A DNA stretch of 64,000 nucleotides, taken from the NCBI GenBank assembly GCA_029251165.1, contig JAQXDW010000015.1, positions 1 through 64,000 of the forward strand. The letters are read 5' to 3'. The first letter of the stretch is position 1. Every line of letters starts with the position of its first letter. Origin of the DNA: Myxococcota bacterium (GTDB taxonomy: Bacteria > Myxococcota_A > UBA796). Below the pieces are notes generated by a model. The model saw only the letters and a list, made by a program, of their open reading frames with translations, ran no database searches and was not told where the DNA came from. The position numbers and the translations under genes are program-made. Positions 1-8,696 of the stretch are shown here, piece after piece.

Positions 1-81
1 GACGCAGACACCGACGCAGACACCGACGCAGACACCGACGCAGACACCGACGCAGACACCGACGCAGACACCGACGCAGAC
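1..81 (+). repeat. 12-bp tandem repeat array encoding Asp-Ala-Asp-Thr
   Basis: The unit gacgcagacacc is repeated almost perfectly from the window edge to base 81, in frame with the DUF3500 gene. The same unit occurs at 56788-56904 and 57890-57943 in other lipoprotein genes. Confidence 0.95.
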
Positions 82-1011
82 CCGATGTGCACGGCCGCAC
101 AAGAGATCATCGACGCCGCTGATGCCCTGACCGCATCGTTAGACAAGAAGCAGCTCCAGACGATCTCTTTCACCATGGACGACCAGGAACGCTTCACCTG
201 GTCCAACCTCCCTCCGATCTCCACTCCTCGGGAGGGTCTGCCCTACGCCGACATGACTGCCGATCAGCGCGCGCTGGCTGAGGCACTCCTGTCGGCATCG
301 CTGAGCGCTGGCGGGCTGGAAGAGGCCGAGGGAATCATCACCATCGAGGAAGATCTTGAGGCCGGCGGCGACAACCTCGCGCAGGGTGACCTCTACTACT
401 TTGGCATCTTCGATACCCCCTCGATAACTGAGCCCTGGGCCTGGCAGCTCGACGGCCACCACCTCGCGATGAGCTTCACCGCCATCGGCTGCCTCTACAC
501 CATGACCCCCACCCTCTACGGGGTCTCTCCCAAGTCCACCAACGATGGCTACGTGCCCTTGTCTGACGAGGTCGCGCTGGCGGAAGACCTCGCTCGAGCA
601 CTCACCACCGAGCAGCTCGCAGGCGCCTTCCTTGATACCCCGCCGGTGCTCATCGCAGGTGCCAACTACCAGGGCGGGCTGGAGCCTACCGGACTGCTGC
701 TCTCCGAGCTGACCAACGAGCAGATCGCCCTACTCGATGCACTCATCGAGGCCTACATCTACGACCAGGAGGGTGTGTTCGCCGACTGGAAGATGGCGGA
801 GGTCCGCGCAGAATATGACGAGACCTACCTCGGCTGGCTCGGAACGCTGACCGGCACTGACGCCATCTACTACCGAATTCATGGCCCGGGCATCCTCATC
901 GAGTTCGACCACATGGACCAGAGCCGAGAGCACATCCACGCCGTCTACCGTGACCCCCGCAACGACTACGGCGCCGATCTGCTCGCAGAGCACTACCAGG
1001 AATTCCACTGA
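1..1011 (+). CDS. DUF3500 family protein, 5' end outside window
   Basis: The reading frame is open from base 1, so the true start and the expected lipoprotein signal lie upstream of the window. The first 27 codons are a pure Asp-Ala-Asp-Thr linker. From about base 88 a globular domain matches DUF3500: an early F-x-W stretch, the motif W-A-W-Q-L-D-G-H-H-L near base 436, and a C-terminal block RIHGPGILIEFD followed by HIHAVYRDPRNDYG and a final His-rich end. DUF3500 proteins are usually secreted or surface proteins of unknown function. The linker is the same as in two other lipoproteins in this window, so this is probably an outer-membrane-anchored protein too. Family call is good; function unknown. 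Confidence 0.85.
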   Translation, partial: DADTDADTDADTDADTDADTDADTDADPMCTAAQEIIDAADALTASLDKKQLQTISFTMDDQERFTWSNLPPISTPREGLPYADMTADQRALAEALLSASLSAGGLEEAEGIITIEEDLEAGGDNLAQGDLYYFGIFDTPSITEPWAWQLDGHHLAMSFTAIGCLYTMTPTLYGVSPKSTNDGYVPLSDEVALAEDLARALTTEQLAGAFLDTPPVLIAGANYQGGLEPTGLLLSELTNEQIALLDALIEAYIYDQEGVFADWKMAEVRAEYDETYLGWLGTLTGTDAIYYRIHGPGILIEFDHMDQSREHIHAVYRDPRNDYGADLLAEHYQEFH

Positions 1012-1048
1012 GGCTTGGAGCAGCGAATTTTCTCGATACACAGGACTC

Positions 1049-1582
1049 ATGCGACTCCTGATTCCCGCTCTCCTCACCGGCTGCGTCGCGCCAGGCTCTA
1101 CCGGTACTGATCCAATCAAGGAGGGCTTCGCCATCGGCGAGGCCCCGCCCGACTTCACCCTCTCCGATGTGACCGGCGCTCCGGTCTCGCTGTCGGACTA
1201 CGACGGACAGCGCGTCATCGTGGTCGGAACAGCCTCCTGGTGAAACACCTGCGTGTCCCTGGTCCAGGGACTCCATGACGAGTGGTACCTCACCGACGCC
1301 CCCGATGACGTTGAGCTGATCGCAGTGCTCATCGAGGATGCGGAGGGCGAGCTGCCCGACACTGCAGACATCGACGACTTCATCGCCTTCACCGACGTCA
1401 CCTTCCCGGTGCTCGGCGACACCGAGGGGTCCTGGATCCAAGACTGGGGCGCCGGAGACAGCGGCGTCGGACGCCACACCTACACCATCGTCGCCTCAGA
1501 CGGCACCGTCGGCTGGCGCAAGGACGACGGCAGCAGCGGCTCGGTCGCAGAGATCACCGGCGGACTGGACATCGTGGATTAG
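1049..1582 (+). CDS. selenocysteine-containing redoxin (TlpA/AhpC-TSA-like) lipoprotein
   Basis: Predicted thiol/selenol oxidoreductase of the thioredoxin fold, exported as a lipoprotein. The ATG at 1049 follows an AGGA box. The signal peptide ends in the lipobox LLTGC (Cys12). A redoxin domain begins with APPDFTLSDVTGAPVSLSDY. At codon 65 (bases 1241-1243) the frame meets TGA exactly where thioredoxins have the first Cys of W-C-x-x-C, giving A-S-W-U-N-T-C, with Cys68 as the resolving residue. The same frame then runs open to the TAG at 1580-1582 with convincing redoxin sequence (FPVLGDTEGSWIQDWG, then a YTIVASDGTVGWR strand). A hairpin right after the TGA resembles a bacterial SECIS. Ordinary gene calling would split this gene into two fragments. 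The alternative is a nonsense mutation of a Cys codon (TGC to TGA), but the hairpin position argues against it. Length as read through is 177 residues. Confidence 0.85.
1241..1271 (+). promoter_or_regulatory. SECIS-like element with UGA selenocysteine codon
   Basis: After the UGA at 1241-1243, a perfect 6-bp stem (GTCCCT at 1255-1260 with AGGGAC at 1266-1271) closes the loop GGTCC. The loop starts 17 nt after the UGA. Bacterial SECIS elements place a small apical loop with a leading G about 16-37 nt from the UGA, and the loop resembles the GGUCU of E. coli fdhF. It would recruit SelB at the ribosome. Confidence 0.75.
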
Positions 1583-1971
1583 TCGACCGGCCCCCTTGAG
1601 GCCACGACCAGCACCCCGATCCCGAGCACCCCGCCGAGGTGTGGTGCCGCAGTCACCAGCGGGTGGCCAGCGAGCAGGACAAGGATCACATCAGCGAGCG
1701 GCAGCAGGAAGAGGATCGGCAGCAGCCGGCGCTGCGCATCGCGGTGGCGGTACAGGGAGAGCAGGGCGAGCCCGAGGATGAGATCGCGCATCCCGGTGGC
1801 CTGCACCCAGGTCGGCTCCGCAGTCGGCACCCCGTAGGTCTGTGAAGACCACTCCGGCGCGACCAGCGCGCCAAGCCCCAGCCCGAGCAGGCCAGCGGCG
1901 AGGGCAAGGGTGCCGAGGGTGGTGATGCGGCTGCGGAGTGTCGGAGGGGAGTGATTCACAGAGATGTACAT
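1579..1971 (-). CDS. small DUF4267-like membrane protein
   Basis: A 130-residue hydrophobic protein starting at ATG 1971 (MYISVNHSPP). It has four probable membrane helices: about residues 16-36, then after the motif YGVP and a W-x-x-A-T-G-M-R-D-L-I-L-G segment, and two more near the C terminus (LLPILFLLPLADVILVLLAG; GGVLGIGVLVVAS). The G-x-R-D-L pattern after a G-x-P loop is typical of DUF4267, a family of small integral membrane proteins without known function. Its stop overlaps the stop of the convergent selenoprotein gene by four bases. A longer start is possible but would add low-complexity sequence. Confidence 0.65.
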   Translation of the reverse strand: MYISVNHSPPTLRSRITTLGTLALAAGLLGLGLGALVAPEWSSQTYGVPTAEPTWVQATGMRDLILGLALLSLYRHRDAQRRLLPILFLLPLADVILVLLAGHPLVTAAPHLGGVLGIGVLVVASRGPVD

Positions 1972-1979
1972 ACCGGTAT
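1970..1979. promoter_or_regulatory. palindrome at the start of the DUF4267-like gene
   Basis: A perfect 10-bp palindrome, ataccggtat, overlaps the start region of the minus-strand gene. It could be a repressor site, but nothing ties a regulator to it. Confidence 0.25.
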
Positions 1980-3096
1980 TCCGGCGACAGCCCAGCGACG
2001 GCTGCCAGCGGAACCCTGCGGCGCCCCTGTCTCCAGGAGTGCCTCGGCGCAGCTGCGACAGCTCCCAGCCACAGCTCAGACTCCCGCTCAAGCCGTGCGC
2101 CTCACCCCGGAACCAACACGCAGTCCCGTGGTGGGAGCACCTCAGGGCACACCGTAACAGACAACACACCGCGCGTTACGAAGCGCCGCTGCACCATCGC
2201 ACGGGGAGCCGTGTGAGGCCAACGCCGCGCGGCTGCACGCAAGCCACCGCTAAAGCCCGCCGCCCAGGACCGCGCCCGCCCCGCCCAGCACCGTGAGGAT
2301 GCAGGACTGAGGAGCGTGTCGCGGAGCCTTCCAGCGCGCAGCGGCAGACCAGGACGGTACGAGCATAAAACCCACAATAAAAAGGTTAAAGGTAATCATC
2401 CAAAACATTACCCACAGTTATACGTCCAAGAACCCGCGCAAGATCACACTGAGCATGCCCCCCAGAAGCAGGGGCAGGGTTAGCCAGACCGGCGCTGCCA
2501 TCCGATGCATCCGGCAGCCGATTTGTTTGCTCAGGCTCGGTGACAGAGCTGAGCGCCGGCAGCACAGCGCCTCGCGCATACAGCCCACCCCCATAAATAG
2601 TGAAGATAGTAAGTATAATATCGCTTAAAATTGACTTGATCACGACAATGTCATGCATCCACAGGCTCCGCGATCTACCACGTTCAGTCTTCTCCGCGAT
2701 GCCCCCAGAAAGCGCACGACCTCATTTAAGGTCAATCCAGTAAAAAAGTATACAACCCGTCAATTAAACGACCTGTACACCCTCTACAGTGCTGGAACAC
2801 CCCAGGCCTCAGGCTACGGTCAGCCCTCAGCACAACAAAATACCGTTACCGGGCACACCATCCCCAACCATAAAACGAAAAAATACCAACTCAAACCATA
2901 CTTACCGCATCAATCTCATATGGAATCACGCACATCATCGGCACGCTGTACGTCCCGTCAGTGGTCTCGCTCCAGCCGAGACCACAACTACCCCTTAAGT
3001 GCTCTTTAATGTGCCGTTTTGGGTGGTGATTTGTGCATTTATGGAATGGTCAACCGACGTAAACAGGGCCACATTGAGTGCCGGAGGAACACCGAA
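1980..3096. other. long intergenic region, no convincing gene
   Basis: The left part (1980-2380) is GC-rich with open frames of low-complexity composition (Pro, Arg, Ala, Ser). The right part (2380-3050) is clearly AT-richer than the neighbourhood. A minus-strand frame at 2386-2658 starts with a hydrophobic stretch but continues with non-protein-like sequence. A small unrecognised RNA or regulatory region is possible. Confidence 0.5.
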
Positions 3097-3624
3097 ATGA
3101 ACCACACCAGCGCCCTGCTCTTTGCTCTTGCCCTCACCGCTGGCTGCGATGAAGTCAGCTCAGAACCTGCTGATGGATACCGGACTGCAGCACCCGATCT
3201 CAGCACCCTGATCGATGACGGGGGGTGCAGCGACATCATCCTCACCCGCTACGCTCCCGACGGCGGACTGTCGCTGGTGTTCTCGATGCACGACAGCCTC
3301 GCCGCAGACACCGTGGCATCGGAAACCCCGCAGTCCGACACCATCGACCTCTCGATGCACGGCAGCCTCGTGCTGCGGTCAGGGCACGATGTCTCCTGGC
3401 TGGAGTGTACCGACACCTTCGACGAGCAAGAGCTCATCGAGGCCGAGTGGACCGCACGCTCTGGCACCGTCACGCTGACCACCACGCTCCAGGAGCGCAG
3501 CGACATGCCGGTGCTGGGCACCATCACCATCACCGATGCCATCCTCACCGCAGACAATGCTGAGGACGTCGAGATCGCATCGATGACCTGGAGCGCCGGT
3601 GTGGGCTGGGTCGCTGGAGGATAG
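3097..3624 (+). CDS. hypothetical lipoprotein
   Basis: A 175-residue protein preceded by a good ribosome-binding site (GGAGGAAC, 9-10 nt before the ATG). The signal peptide MNHTSALLFALALTAGC ends in a lipobox (LTAGC, Cys17). The mature part is acidic and Asp/Thr/Ser-rich with beta-strand-like alternation and two further cysteines (in GGCSD and WLECTD) that could form a disulfide. No family was recognised. The AT-rich region upstream probably carries its promoter. Confidence 0.75.
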   Translation: MNHTSALLFALALTAGCDEVSSEPADGYRTAAPDLSTLIDDGGCSDIILTRYAPDGGLSLVFSMHDSLAADTVASETPQSDTIDLSMHGSLVLRSGHDVSWLECTDTFDEQELIEAEWTARSGTVTLTTTLQERSDMPVLGTITITDAILTADNAEDVEIASMTWSAGVGWVAGG

Positions 3625-3729
3625 CGCCTCGGCGCTGTCGCATCAGGACGAGAGCATGGATGGTAGTTCCTGTGACGATGAACGTTACAGGCTAACTTTA
3701 CCAGCCCCACTCATGAGTCGAAGGCGGAC

Positions 3730-4338
3730 TCAGTAGATGCCGTGAAGCACTTCAAAGTCTGAGCACTCGGTGATCGTCTGCTCCCCGCTCACGGTGCCTG
3801 CTCCGGTGTGGGCCTCAAAGCCCTCGTAGATCAAGGTGCCAGAGAAGCCAGCCATGTCCATCGCCATGGCGTAGTCCTCGCCCTCTGGCGTGATCGTGAG
3901 GTCGTAGCTGTCGGGGTAGCCCTGCCAGTAGTCGTCCGACCAGTAGTAGTCCTCGTCGCCAGTGTCTCGCTCCTCGAACACAAACGCGCCGTCGCCGAGG
4001 GTGCAGGTGATCGAGAAGCCCGCGAGGGCGACCGGATCATCCGTCGCGGAGAAGCCGTCGCTCCAGCCAGGCAGCGACATGAAGATGTTGCAGTGGTCGC
4101 TGCGAAACAGCCCAGAGGGATCGTCGGTGTTGTCGCCGGGGGTGAGGTGGGTCACCATCTCCGCGCAGCCGACATCAGGGGCGCTGGAGAGGTAGGCGAT
4201 GAGGTGGCCGTCCTGAGCGAGCCCGTAGGCACTCTGGATCGCTACAGTCCCCTCTCCGCCGAGGCCTGAGAGGCCGATGGGTCCAGACAGCCCCCCCTCT
4301 TCAACGTCCGAGGCACAGGCGAGCAGGAGGAACAGCAT
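3730..4338 (-). CDS. hypothetical lipoprotein
   Basis: The start is placed at ATG 4338, giving a short signal peptide, MLFLLLACASD, with lipobox LLLAC. The frame is open further upstream, but that sequence is not signal-like and overlaps the neighbour. The 202-residue protein is acidic, with several cysteines (CAEM, HCNIF, ITCTL, TECSD) compatible with disulfides, and an Asp/Tyr/Trp-rich patch DEDYYWSDDYWQGYPDSYD around residue 137. It begins 13 bp after the stop of the upstream gene at 4352, so both probably share a transcript. No family recognised. Confidence 0.75.
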   Translation of the reverse strand: MLFLLLACASDVEEGGLSGPIGLSGLGGEGTVAIQSAYGLAQDGHLIAYLSSAPDVGCAEMVTHLTPGDNTDDPSGLFRSDHCNIFMSLPGWSDGFSATDDPVALAGFSITCTLGDGAFVFEERDTGDEDYYWSDDYWQGYPDSYDLTITPEGEDYAMAMDMAGFSGTLIYEGFEAHTGAGTVSGEQTITECSDFEVLHGIY

Positions 4339-4351
4339 GGGGACTCCACGA

Positions 4352-5887
4352 TCAGGGGGAGATGCGGAAGTCGAACACGCCTTCGGCATCGGTGAGGGTC
4401 GAGCCGTAGAATATCCCGTCCTCGTCATAGACCTCGACGATTGAGATCCCGCTGCCCGCTCCGGGCCTCCTCACTGCACCGCTGAGGCGGACGCCGTCGC
4501 TGAGGCTCCAGGTGTCCTCAGCAGCACCACCGGGACTGAGCAGCTCCCGGCGGGTCACCGCAGCCTCTCCCTGGACAGGCGTGAGCCAGACATCGAGGGG
4601 AACGTCGGGCACAGAGACGGTGAGGAGACCATCGGCATCACTGTAGGCGGTGTAGGTGGCGTGGTCGAACCCCTGCTCGGTGAAGGTCGCCAAGACATTT
4701 GCCGCCGGGAGTCCATCGCTGTCGAGGAGCATCCGCTCGATGGTGATCTGCTCTGAGAGGGTGAGGGTGCCGAGGTTGACTCCGCTGCTGTCGATGGTCA
4801 GGGCCTGCTCCAGCGGAGCGGTGAGGTCTGCGGCATCTGCCGACGGGATGATCTCCATGATCCACTCACCGGGCAGGGCGTAGATCAGGAAGCCTCCGCT
4901 CTGGTCGGTCTCGGTCTCGACCATCATGGTGCCCTGGGCCTGGTCGAGGGCGGTGGCGGTCAGCCGGACGACGGCGTTGCTCATGGTCTGCCCGCCGGAT
5001 GTTCGCGGCACCCCACGGACCAGCACCGGCTCGATGATGCCGACGTCGACTGCTGCCCATGCGCCGTCGTCCTTGTCGAGGGTGACGAGCTGCTGGATGG
5101 TGGGCAGGGTGGCTCCGGTGAGCGGCTCGACCTGAACCAGGTACTCGCCCGGCTCGGCTCGCAACATGTAGAGGCCGGCGGCATCGGTCTGGGTGGCGAA
5201 GCCCTCGACCCCGGTCACAGCATCGATGAGGCGAACGCTGACGCTGAGGGGCGCGCCGTCGCTGGTGATCGTGCCGTAGACTGGCGCGCCGTAGTCGAGG
5301 CTGAGCTCTCCGAGGTCTGTGTTTCCCTGGATCTCGACCCCGTCCTCCACATGCATCGGCAGCGCCATCACCTCGGGCAGCACAGAGAGCAGATAGTCGC
5401 CTCCAGAAGGAAGACGAAGCGCGAAGGAGCCATCCGCCTCGGTCTGGACAACCGAAGAGACAATGGTTCCGGGATCCCGGAGGGCCACCGTGCTGAGGAC
5501 CGGGACGTTCTCCACGCCCGGCACCGTGATGCTGTACGGGTTGGCTGCGAAGCCTACTACGGAGCCAGAGATCGTGACCGTGGGCCGCATCGCAAGGTCG
5601 AGGTTCTGCCAGTCGGACTGCTCATCCAGCCACACCGACTGCGCGAGGAGATCGTCACCCGCCTCGACCGACGGGAGGACATCGACCCGAAGGCGGACAC
5701 TGGCAAAGTCCGCCTTCGTCAGCGCCACGTCGCTGCCAGTGTCCCAGCGCTCATCCAGCTCAGTGGCGCTGATGGAGCAGCCCCATGACATCGCCATGAG
5801 CATGCCGGCAGCGATGGCGCGGAGTGCAGCGGTGGTGGTGGATGCTGACACGATGACTCCCGGTATGAGTCGGCGGTTCCTGCTCAT
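4352..5887 (-). CDS. lipoprotein with repeated carboxypeptidase-regulatory-like beta domains
   Basis: A 511-residue protein. The proposed start, ATG 5887, gives MSRNRRLIPGVIVSAS, then a hydrophobic segment ending in MAMSWGCS (lipobox-like, with Trp and Gly before Cys). An alternative ATG lies at 5929. Downstream are about five beta-sandwich repeats of the carboxypeptidase regulatory-like (CarboxypepD_reg) type. Each has a strand such as VYGTITSDGAPL, followed by a T-D-x-x-G-x-Y/F-x-L turn (TQTDAAGLYMLRAEPGEY, ETDQSGGFLIYALPGEW, LTDAEGVFDF). Such domains are usually structural or adhesive modules of cell-surface proteins. It heads a two-gene unit with the lipoprotein at 3730. Confidence 0.8.
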   Translation of the reverse strand: MSRNRRLIPGVIVSASTTTAALRAIAAGMLMAMSWGCSISATELDERWDTGSDVALTKADFASVRLRVDVLPSVEAGDDLLAQSVWLDEQSDWQNLDLAMRPTVTISGSVVGFAANPYSITVPGVENVPVLSTVALRDPGTIVSSVVQTEADGSFALRLPSGGDYLLSVLPEVMALPMHVEDGVEIQGNTDLGELSLDYGAPVYGTITSDGAPLSVSVRLIDAVTGVEGFATQTDAAGLYMLRAEPGEYLVQVEPLTGATLPTIQQLVTLDKDDGAWAAVDVGIIEPVLVRGVPRTSGGQTMSNAVVRLTATALDQAQGTMMVETETDQSGGFLIYALPGEWIMEIIPSADAADLTAPLEQALTIDSSGVNLGTLTLSEQITIERMLLDSDGLPAANVLATFTEQGFDHATYTAYSDADGLLTVSVPDVPLDVWLTPVQGEAAVTRRELLSPGGAAEDTWSLSDGVRLSGAVRRPGAGSGISIVEVYDEDGIFYGSTLTDAEGVFDFRISP

Positions 5888-6291
5888 AGGCTTAGCAAGA
5901 ACTGTGACAGGTTTTGCTGTGCTTCTCATTTCTGTGCGCCCGCACCCATGGCTCACCTCCGCCCCACCAGCCATGGTACCGGTGAAAATTCACCGAATAA
6001 CAACCGTTATTATTTACTTATTTTAAAATTAAATCCTGAATTGTTGAACGAATCCTGAGGGTGCTACAGCTGCGAGGTGTGGTCAGGTGCTGGCTGGAGA
6101 TGACGCCCACCAGTCCTGCGCGTGTCTGGCCCTGAGCGGAGTGAAGGGCCGTGCTCAAGACCAGGACATTGGTGTCCTGCTCTTGGTCGGGGTGGGCGCT
6201 GTGGCGACCCGCACACATCGCCCCCGTCACGCGGTCGGCACCGCTCCCTGGCCCATGGAGACCGCCTGCAATGCGTGGTGACTGCGGCGGC
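5888..6291. other. AT-rich promoter region and gap without a gene
   Basis: Bases 5990-6050 are strongly AT-rich (tattatttacttatttta) inside GC-rich DNA. They probably hold the promoter of the minus-strand gene ending at 4352. The remainder to 6291 shows no protein-like frame. Confidence 0.5.
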
Positions 6292-6708
6292 TCACTGGGG
6301 TCCCAGCCAGAGCTGAGCCGACACCGCTCCAGCAAGGGTGAGGTACACCCCACCGCCGCCTGGCCACAGGGTCAGCTCACCGGGACGACCCGCCAGGGTC
6401 GCAGTGACCACGATTCCGTCACCATAGGGCCACCACACTGCGGCATCATCGCGCGCCTCCCGCAGCATGATCTCGGCGCCTCCGCCCTCGGCGAGCCAGA
6501 GCCTCAAGGAGACGGGGCCGGGCTCGATGGCGAACAGCTCGCCGGAGAATTCCACGCGATCCGGGGTCAGCATCGACAGCACGCCCGAGCCAACCTCCAG
6601 CCAGCCTCCCTCCAGCATCGCCTGAAGCTGGAGCCGAGTCCCTGCGGGAGCAGCAGTGAAGATGTCAGCAAGATCGTGCACAGCAGAGACGCTACCATGA
6701 CTGCGCAC
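6292..6708 (-). CDS. hypothetical protein
   Basis: A 138-residue frame with ordinary protein composition, starting at GTG 6708 (or the internal GTG 6681); the frame upstream of this is low-complexity. The sequence has alternating hydrophobic beta-type stretches (VSLRLWLAEGGGAEIML, DGIVVTATLAGRPGELTLWP), suggesting a small beta protein. There is no signal peptide, no membrane helix and no recognised family. It is divergent from the glycosyltransferase at 6732. Existence is moderately likely. Confidence 0.5.
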   Translation of the reverse strand: MRSHGSVSAVHDLADIFTAAPAGTRLQLQAMLEGGWLEVGSGVLSMLTPDRVEFSGELFAIEPGPVSLRLWLAEGGGAEIMLREARDDAAVWWPYGDGIVVTATLAGRPGELTLWPGGGGVYLTLAGAVSAQLWLGPQ

Positions 6709-6731
6709 ACTCTCGGATCTCAGCGCTGCGG

Positions 6732-8666
6732 GTGTCTTCGTGTGTGCCACCCCGGGCAGACCGCCACGCTCCACCACCGAATTCTGGCAGGCTGGAGCCC
6801 TCCAGCCACAAGGCCCACGGGAGAACACACCTGCCGCCTCCGCCCCCGAGCCCCCATCGGTCTCCAGCCCAGACCAAGCGCGAGCCCTCCAGACAACGGC
6901 CGCTGCTCCTGTTCGGCGTCACCGCGTGCCTGCTGGTGCTGATCGGGACGGCCGGCCCGCCGACGGGGGACTTCGCCAACTACTGGACAGCCTCGGCCTT
7001 GTGGCTGGAGGGCGATCCCCTCACGCAGCTCTACGACTACCGCTGGTTTACTGCGCAGGCTTCGCGGCTGGGGTTCGGCGATCGGCTGGTGGGCTTTGCG
7101 GTGCTGACGCCCCCCTCCGCGCTGCTGGCAGTGCCGCTGGTGGCGCTGACTCCAGCAGCGGCGGGCACGGTGTGGTGGCTCGGACAGGGCGCGCTGGTCG
7201 TGGTGCTCGCGGGGCTCATCGCTCGGGGGCGGCAGTGGCCGCTGTGGGCGGGCATGGCCGCCGTGCTGCTGGCGTGGCCGGTGCTGCGCTCGCACCTCAT
7301 CCAGGGGCAGTTCCATCTCCCGGTGGCGGCGTGTCTGGCCGGCATGCTCTGGTCATGGCGGGCGCGTCGAGGGGGGCTGGCCGGACTGCTGCTGGGGCTG
7401 GCCGTGGGGCTGAAGGTTCACACCTGGCCGCTGCTGCTCGTCGCGGTGCTGGCACGGCGCTGGCGGACGGTGGGTGCTGCGCTGGGCACCCTGATGCTCG
7501 GCGGCACGGTGAGCGTGTTGCTGCTGGGCTGGCCGCTCCATGCCCTGTGGCTGTCCGAGATCGCGCCGGCTGCCGCACGGGGCTGGTTCGTCCATCCCTG
7601 GCACCTCGCCTTCCAGAGCCTCAGCGCCGGACTCCGGCACGCGCTCCTGCCCCACCCAGGCCTCAACCCAGCCCCCCTCGCCGACAGCCCCGACGCCGTC
7701 GCCATGATCCTGGCCGGGGCTCAGCCGCTTGTCGTCGGACTCACCGCTGCCTCGGCGCTGTCGTGGTCCACGCTGACCCGTCCCCAGCGCGACCGCGTCC
7801 TCGCCGCCGCCGCCTGCGCGGCGCTGGTGTCGGGGCCGATCCTGTCGCACTATCACCTCATCCTGCTGCTGCCGGCGGTCTCCTGGGCTGCTGGGGCGCT
7901 GCTGGCAGAAGGTCGCCGCCGACACGCTGCTGCGGTGGTGGTGGTCGCGATCCTCACAGCGTGGTGGCCGGCGCCGCTGTCCGCTCCCGATGTACCGCTG
8001 CTGCTGTGGTCGCTGCTTGCCCTGCCCCGGCTGTGGCTGGCGCTGCTGCTGTGGGGGCTGATCGTGCCCTGGCGGCTGGATCGGCGGACCTGGCAGGGGC
8101 GGGGGCTCGCAGTGCTCGGGTCTGCGGCGCTGATGCTGACCGCCGATGGCCGCGCGTCCGATCCCGACGGCGCCACCCCCAGAGATGATCCCGACTTCCC
8201 GCTCGTCGCCGCAGAGCTGATCGGCACTGCTGACGGCAGCCTGTGGTTCAGCGGCCTGCCCACCGAACGACAGGGGCACCCCGGACAGGGCTGGGTGGGC
8301 TACCGACTGGCTCCCGGAGAGACCGTGCCCGAGATCGTCGCCTGGAGTGAGACCGCTCACGCCTGGGCACCCACCGTCAGCGGCACAGACACCGTCACGT
8401 GGCAGCACGGCGCGGCGGCCCCCGTCGCTCCCCTCCGTACCGGCCCCGGCGGCGGCACGCTGACCACCATCACGCGAGGCGGACAGCGCGACCTCGCCTG
8501 GATCCACCCCTCTGGTGAGGTCATCCCGCTCACCGCCAGCACCGCACACGACACCGCTCCCGTCTGGGATCCCTCCCGACGGCGGATCTGGTTCCTCAGC
8601 GATCGCGGTGTGGGCGTGCGCGCCCTCCGCCTGTGGTCGATCTCTGATGACCTCGGCTCCCCCTGA
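6732..8666 (+). CDS. GT87-like (DUF2029) membrane glycosyltransferase with C-terminal propeller-like domain
   Basis: Residues about 55-470 hold 10 or more hydrophobic helices with the hallmarks of GT87 polyprenol-phosphate-mannose-type transferases: an early periplasmic Asp in TGDFANYWTASALW, the G-F-A-V-L-T-P-P-S-A-L loop, the charged helix start RSHLIQGQFH, and LGLAVGLKVHTWPLLL. The last 150 residues (about 490-644) are soluble, with TolB/WD-like strands (DPDFPLVAAELIGTADGSLWF; ITRGGQRDLAWIHPSG; DPSRRRIWFLSDRGVGVRAL). That suggests a fused partial propeller, unusual for this family. The start is uncertain: the N-terminal 50 residues are Pro/Arg-rich and no ATG precedes the first helix. It probably transfers a sugar from a lipid carrier outside the inner membrane. 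Confidence 0.75.
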   Translation: MSSCVPPRADRHAPPPNSGRLEPSSHKAHGRTHLPPPPPSPHRSPAQTKREPSRQRPLLLFGVTACLLVLIGTAGPPTGDFANYWTASALWLEGDPLTQLYDYRWFTAQASRLGFGDRLVGFAVLTPPSALLAVPLVALTPAAAGTVWWLGQGALVVVLAGLIARGRQWPLWAGMAAVLLAWPVLRSHLIQGQFHLPVAACLAGMLWSWRARRGGLAGLLLGLAVGLKVHTWPLLLVAVLARRWRTVGAALGTLMLGGTVSVLLLGWPLHALWLSEIAPAAARGWFVHPWHLAFQSLSAGLRHALLPHPGLNPAPLADSPDAVAMILAGAQPLVVGLTAASALSWSTLTRPQRDRVLAAAACAALVSGPILSHYHLILLLPAVSWAAGALLAEGRRRHAAAVVVVAILTAWWPAPLSAPDVPLLLWSLLALPRLWLALLLWGLIVPWRLDRRTWQGRGLAVLGSAALMLTADGRASDPDGATPRDDPDFPLVAAELIGTADGSLWFSGLPTERQGHPGQGWVGYRLAPGETVPEIVAWSETAHAWAPTVSGTDTVTWQHGAAAPVAPLRTGPGGGTLTTITRGGQRDLAWIHPSGEVIPLTASTAHDTAPVWDPSRRRIWFLSDRGVGVRALRLWSISDDLGSP

Positions 8667-8696
8667 CGCCAGAGCACGCGACGCTCGACGGTCCGG

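Noticed and set aside
2386..2658. Minus-strand 90-residue frame with a hydrophobic start
   Set aside because: It lacks a ribosome-binding site, and after the first 25 residues the composition is not protein-like.
7353..8549. Long minus-strand frame inside the GT87-like gene
   Set aside because: It is Gln/Gly/Arg/His-rich low-complexity sequence, the usual antisense shadow of a GC-rich gene; the plus strand has clear membrane helices.
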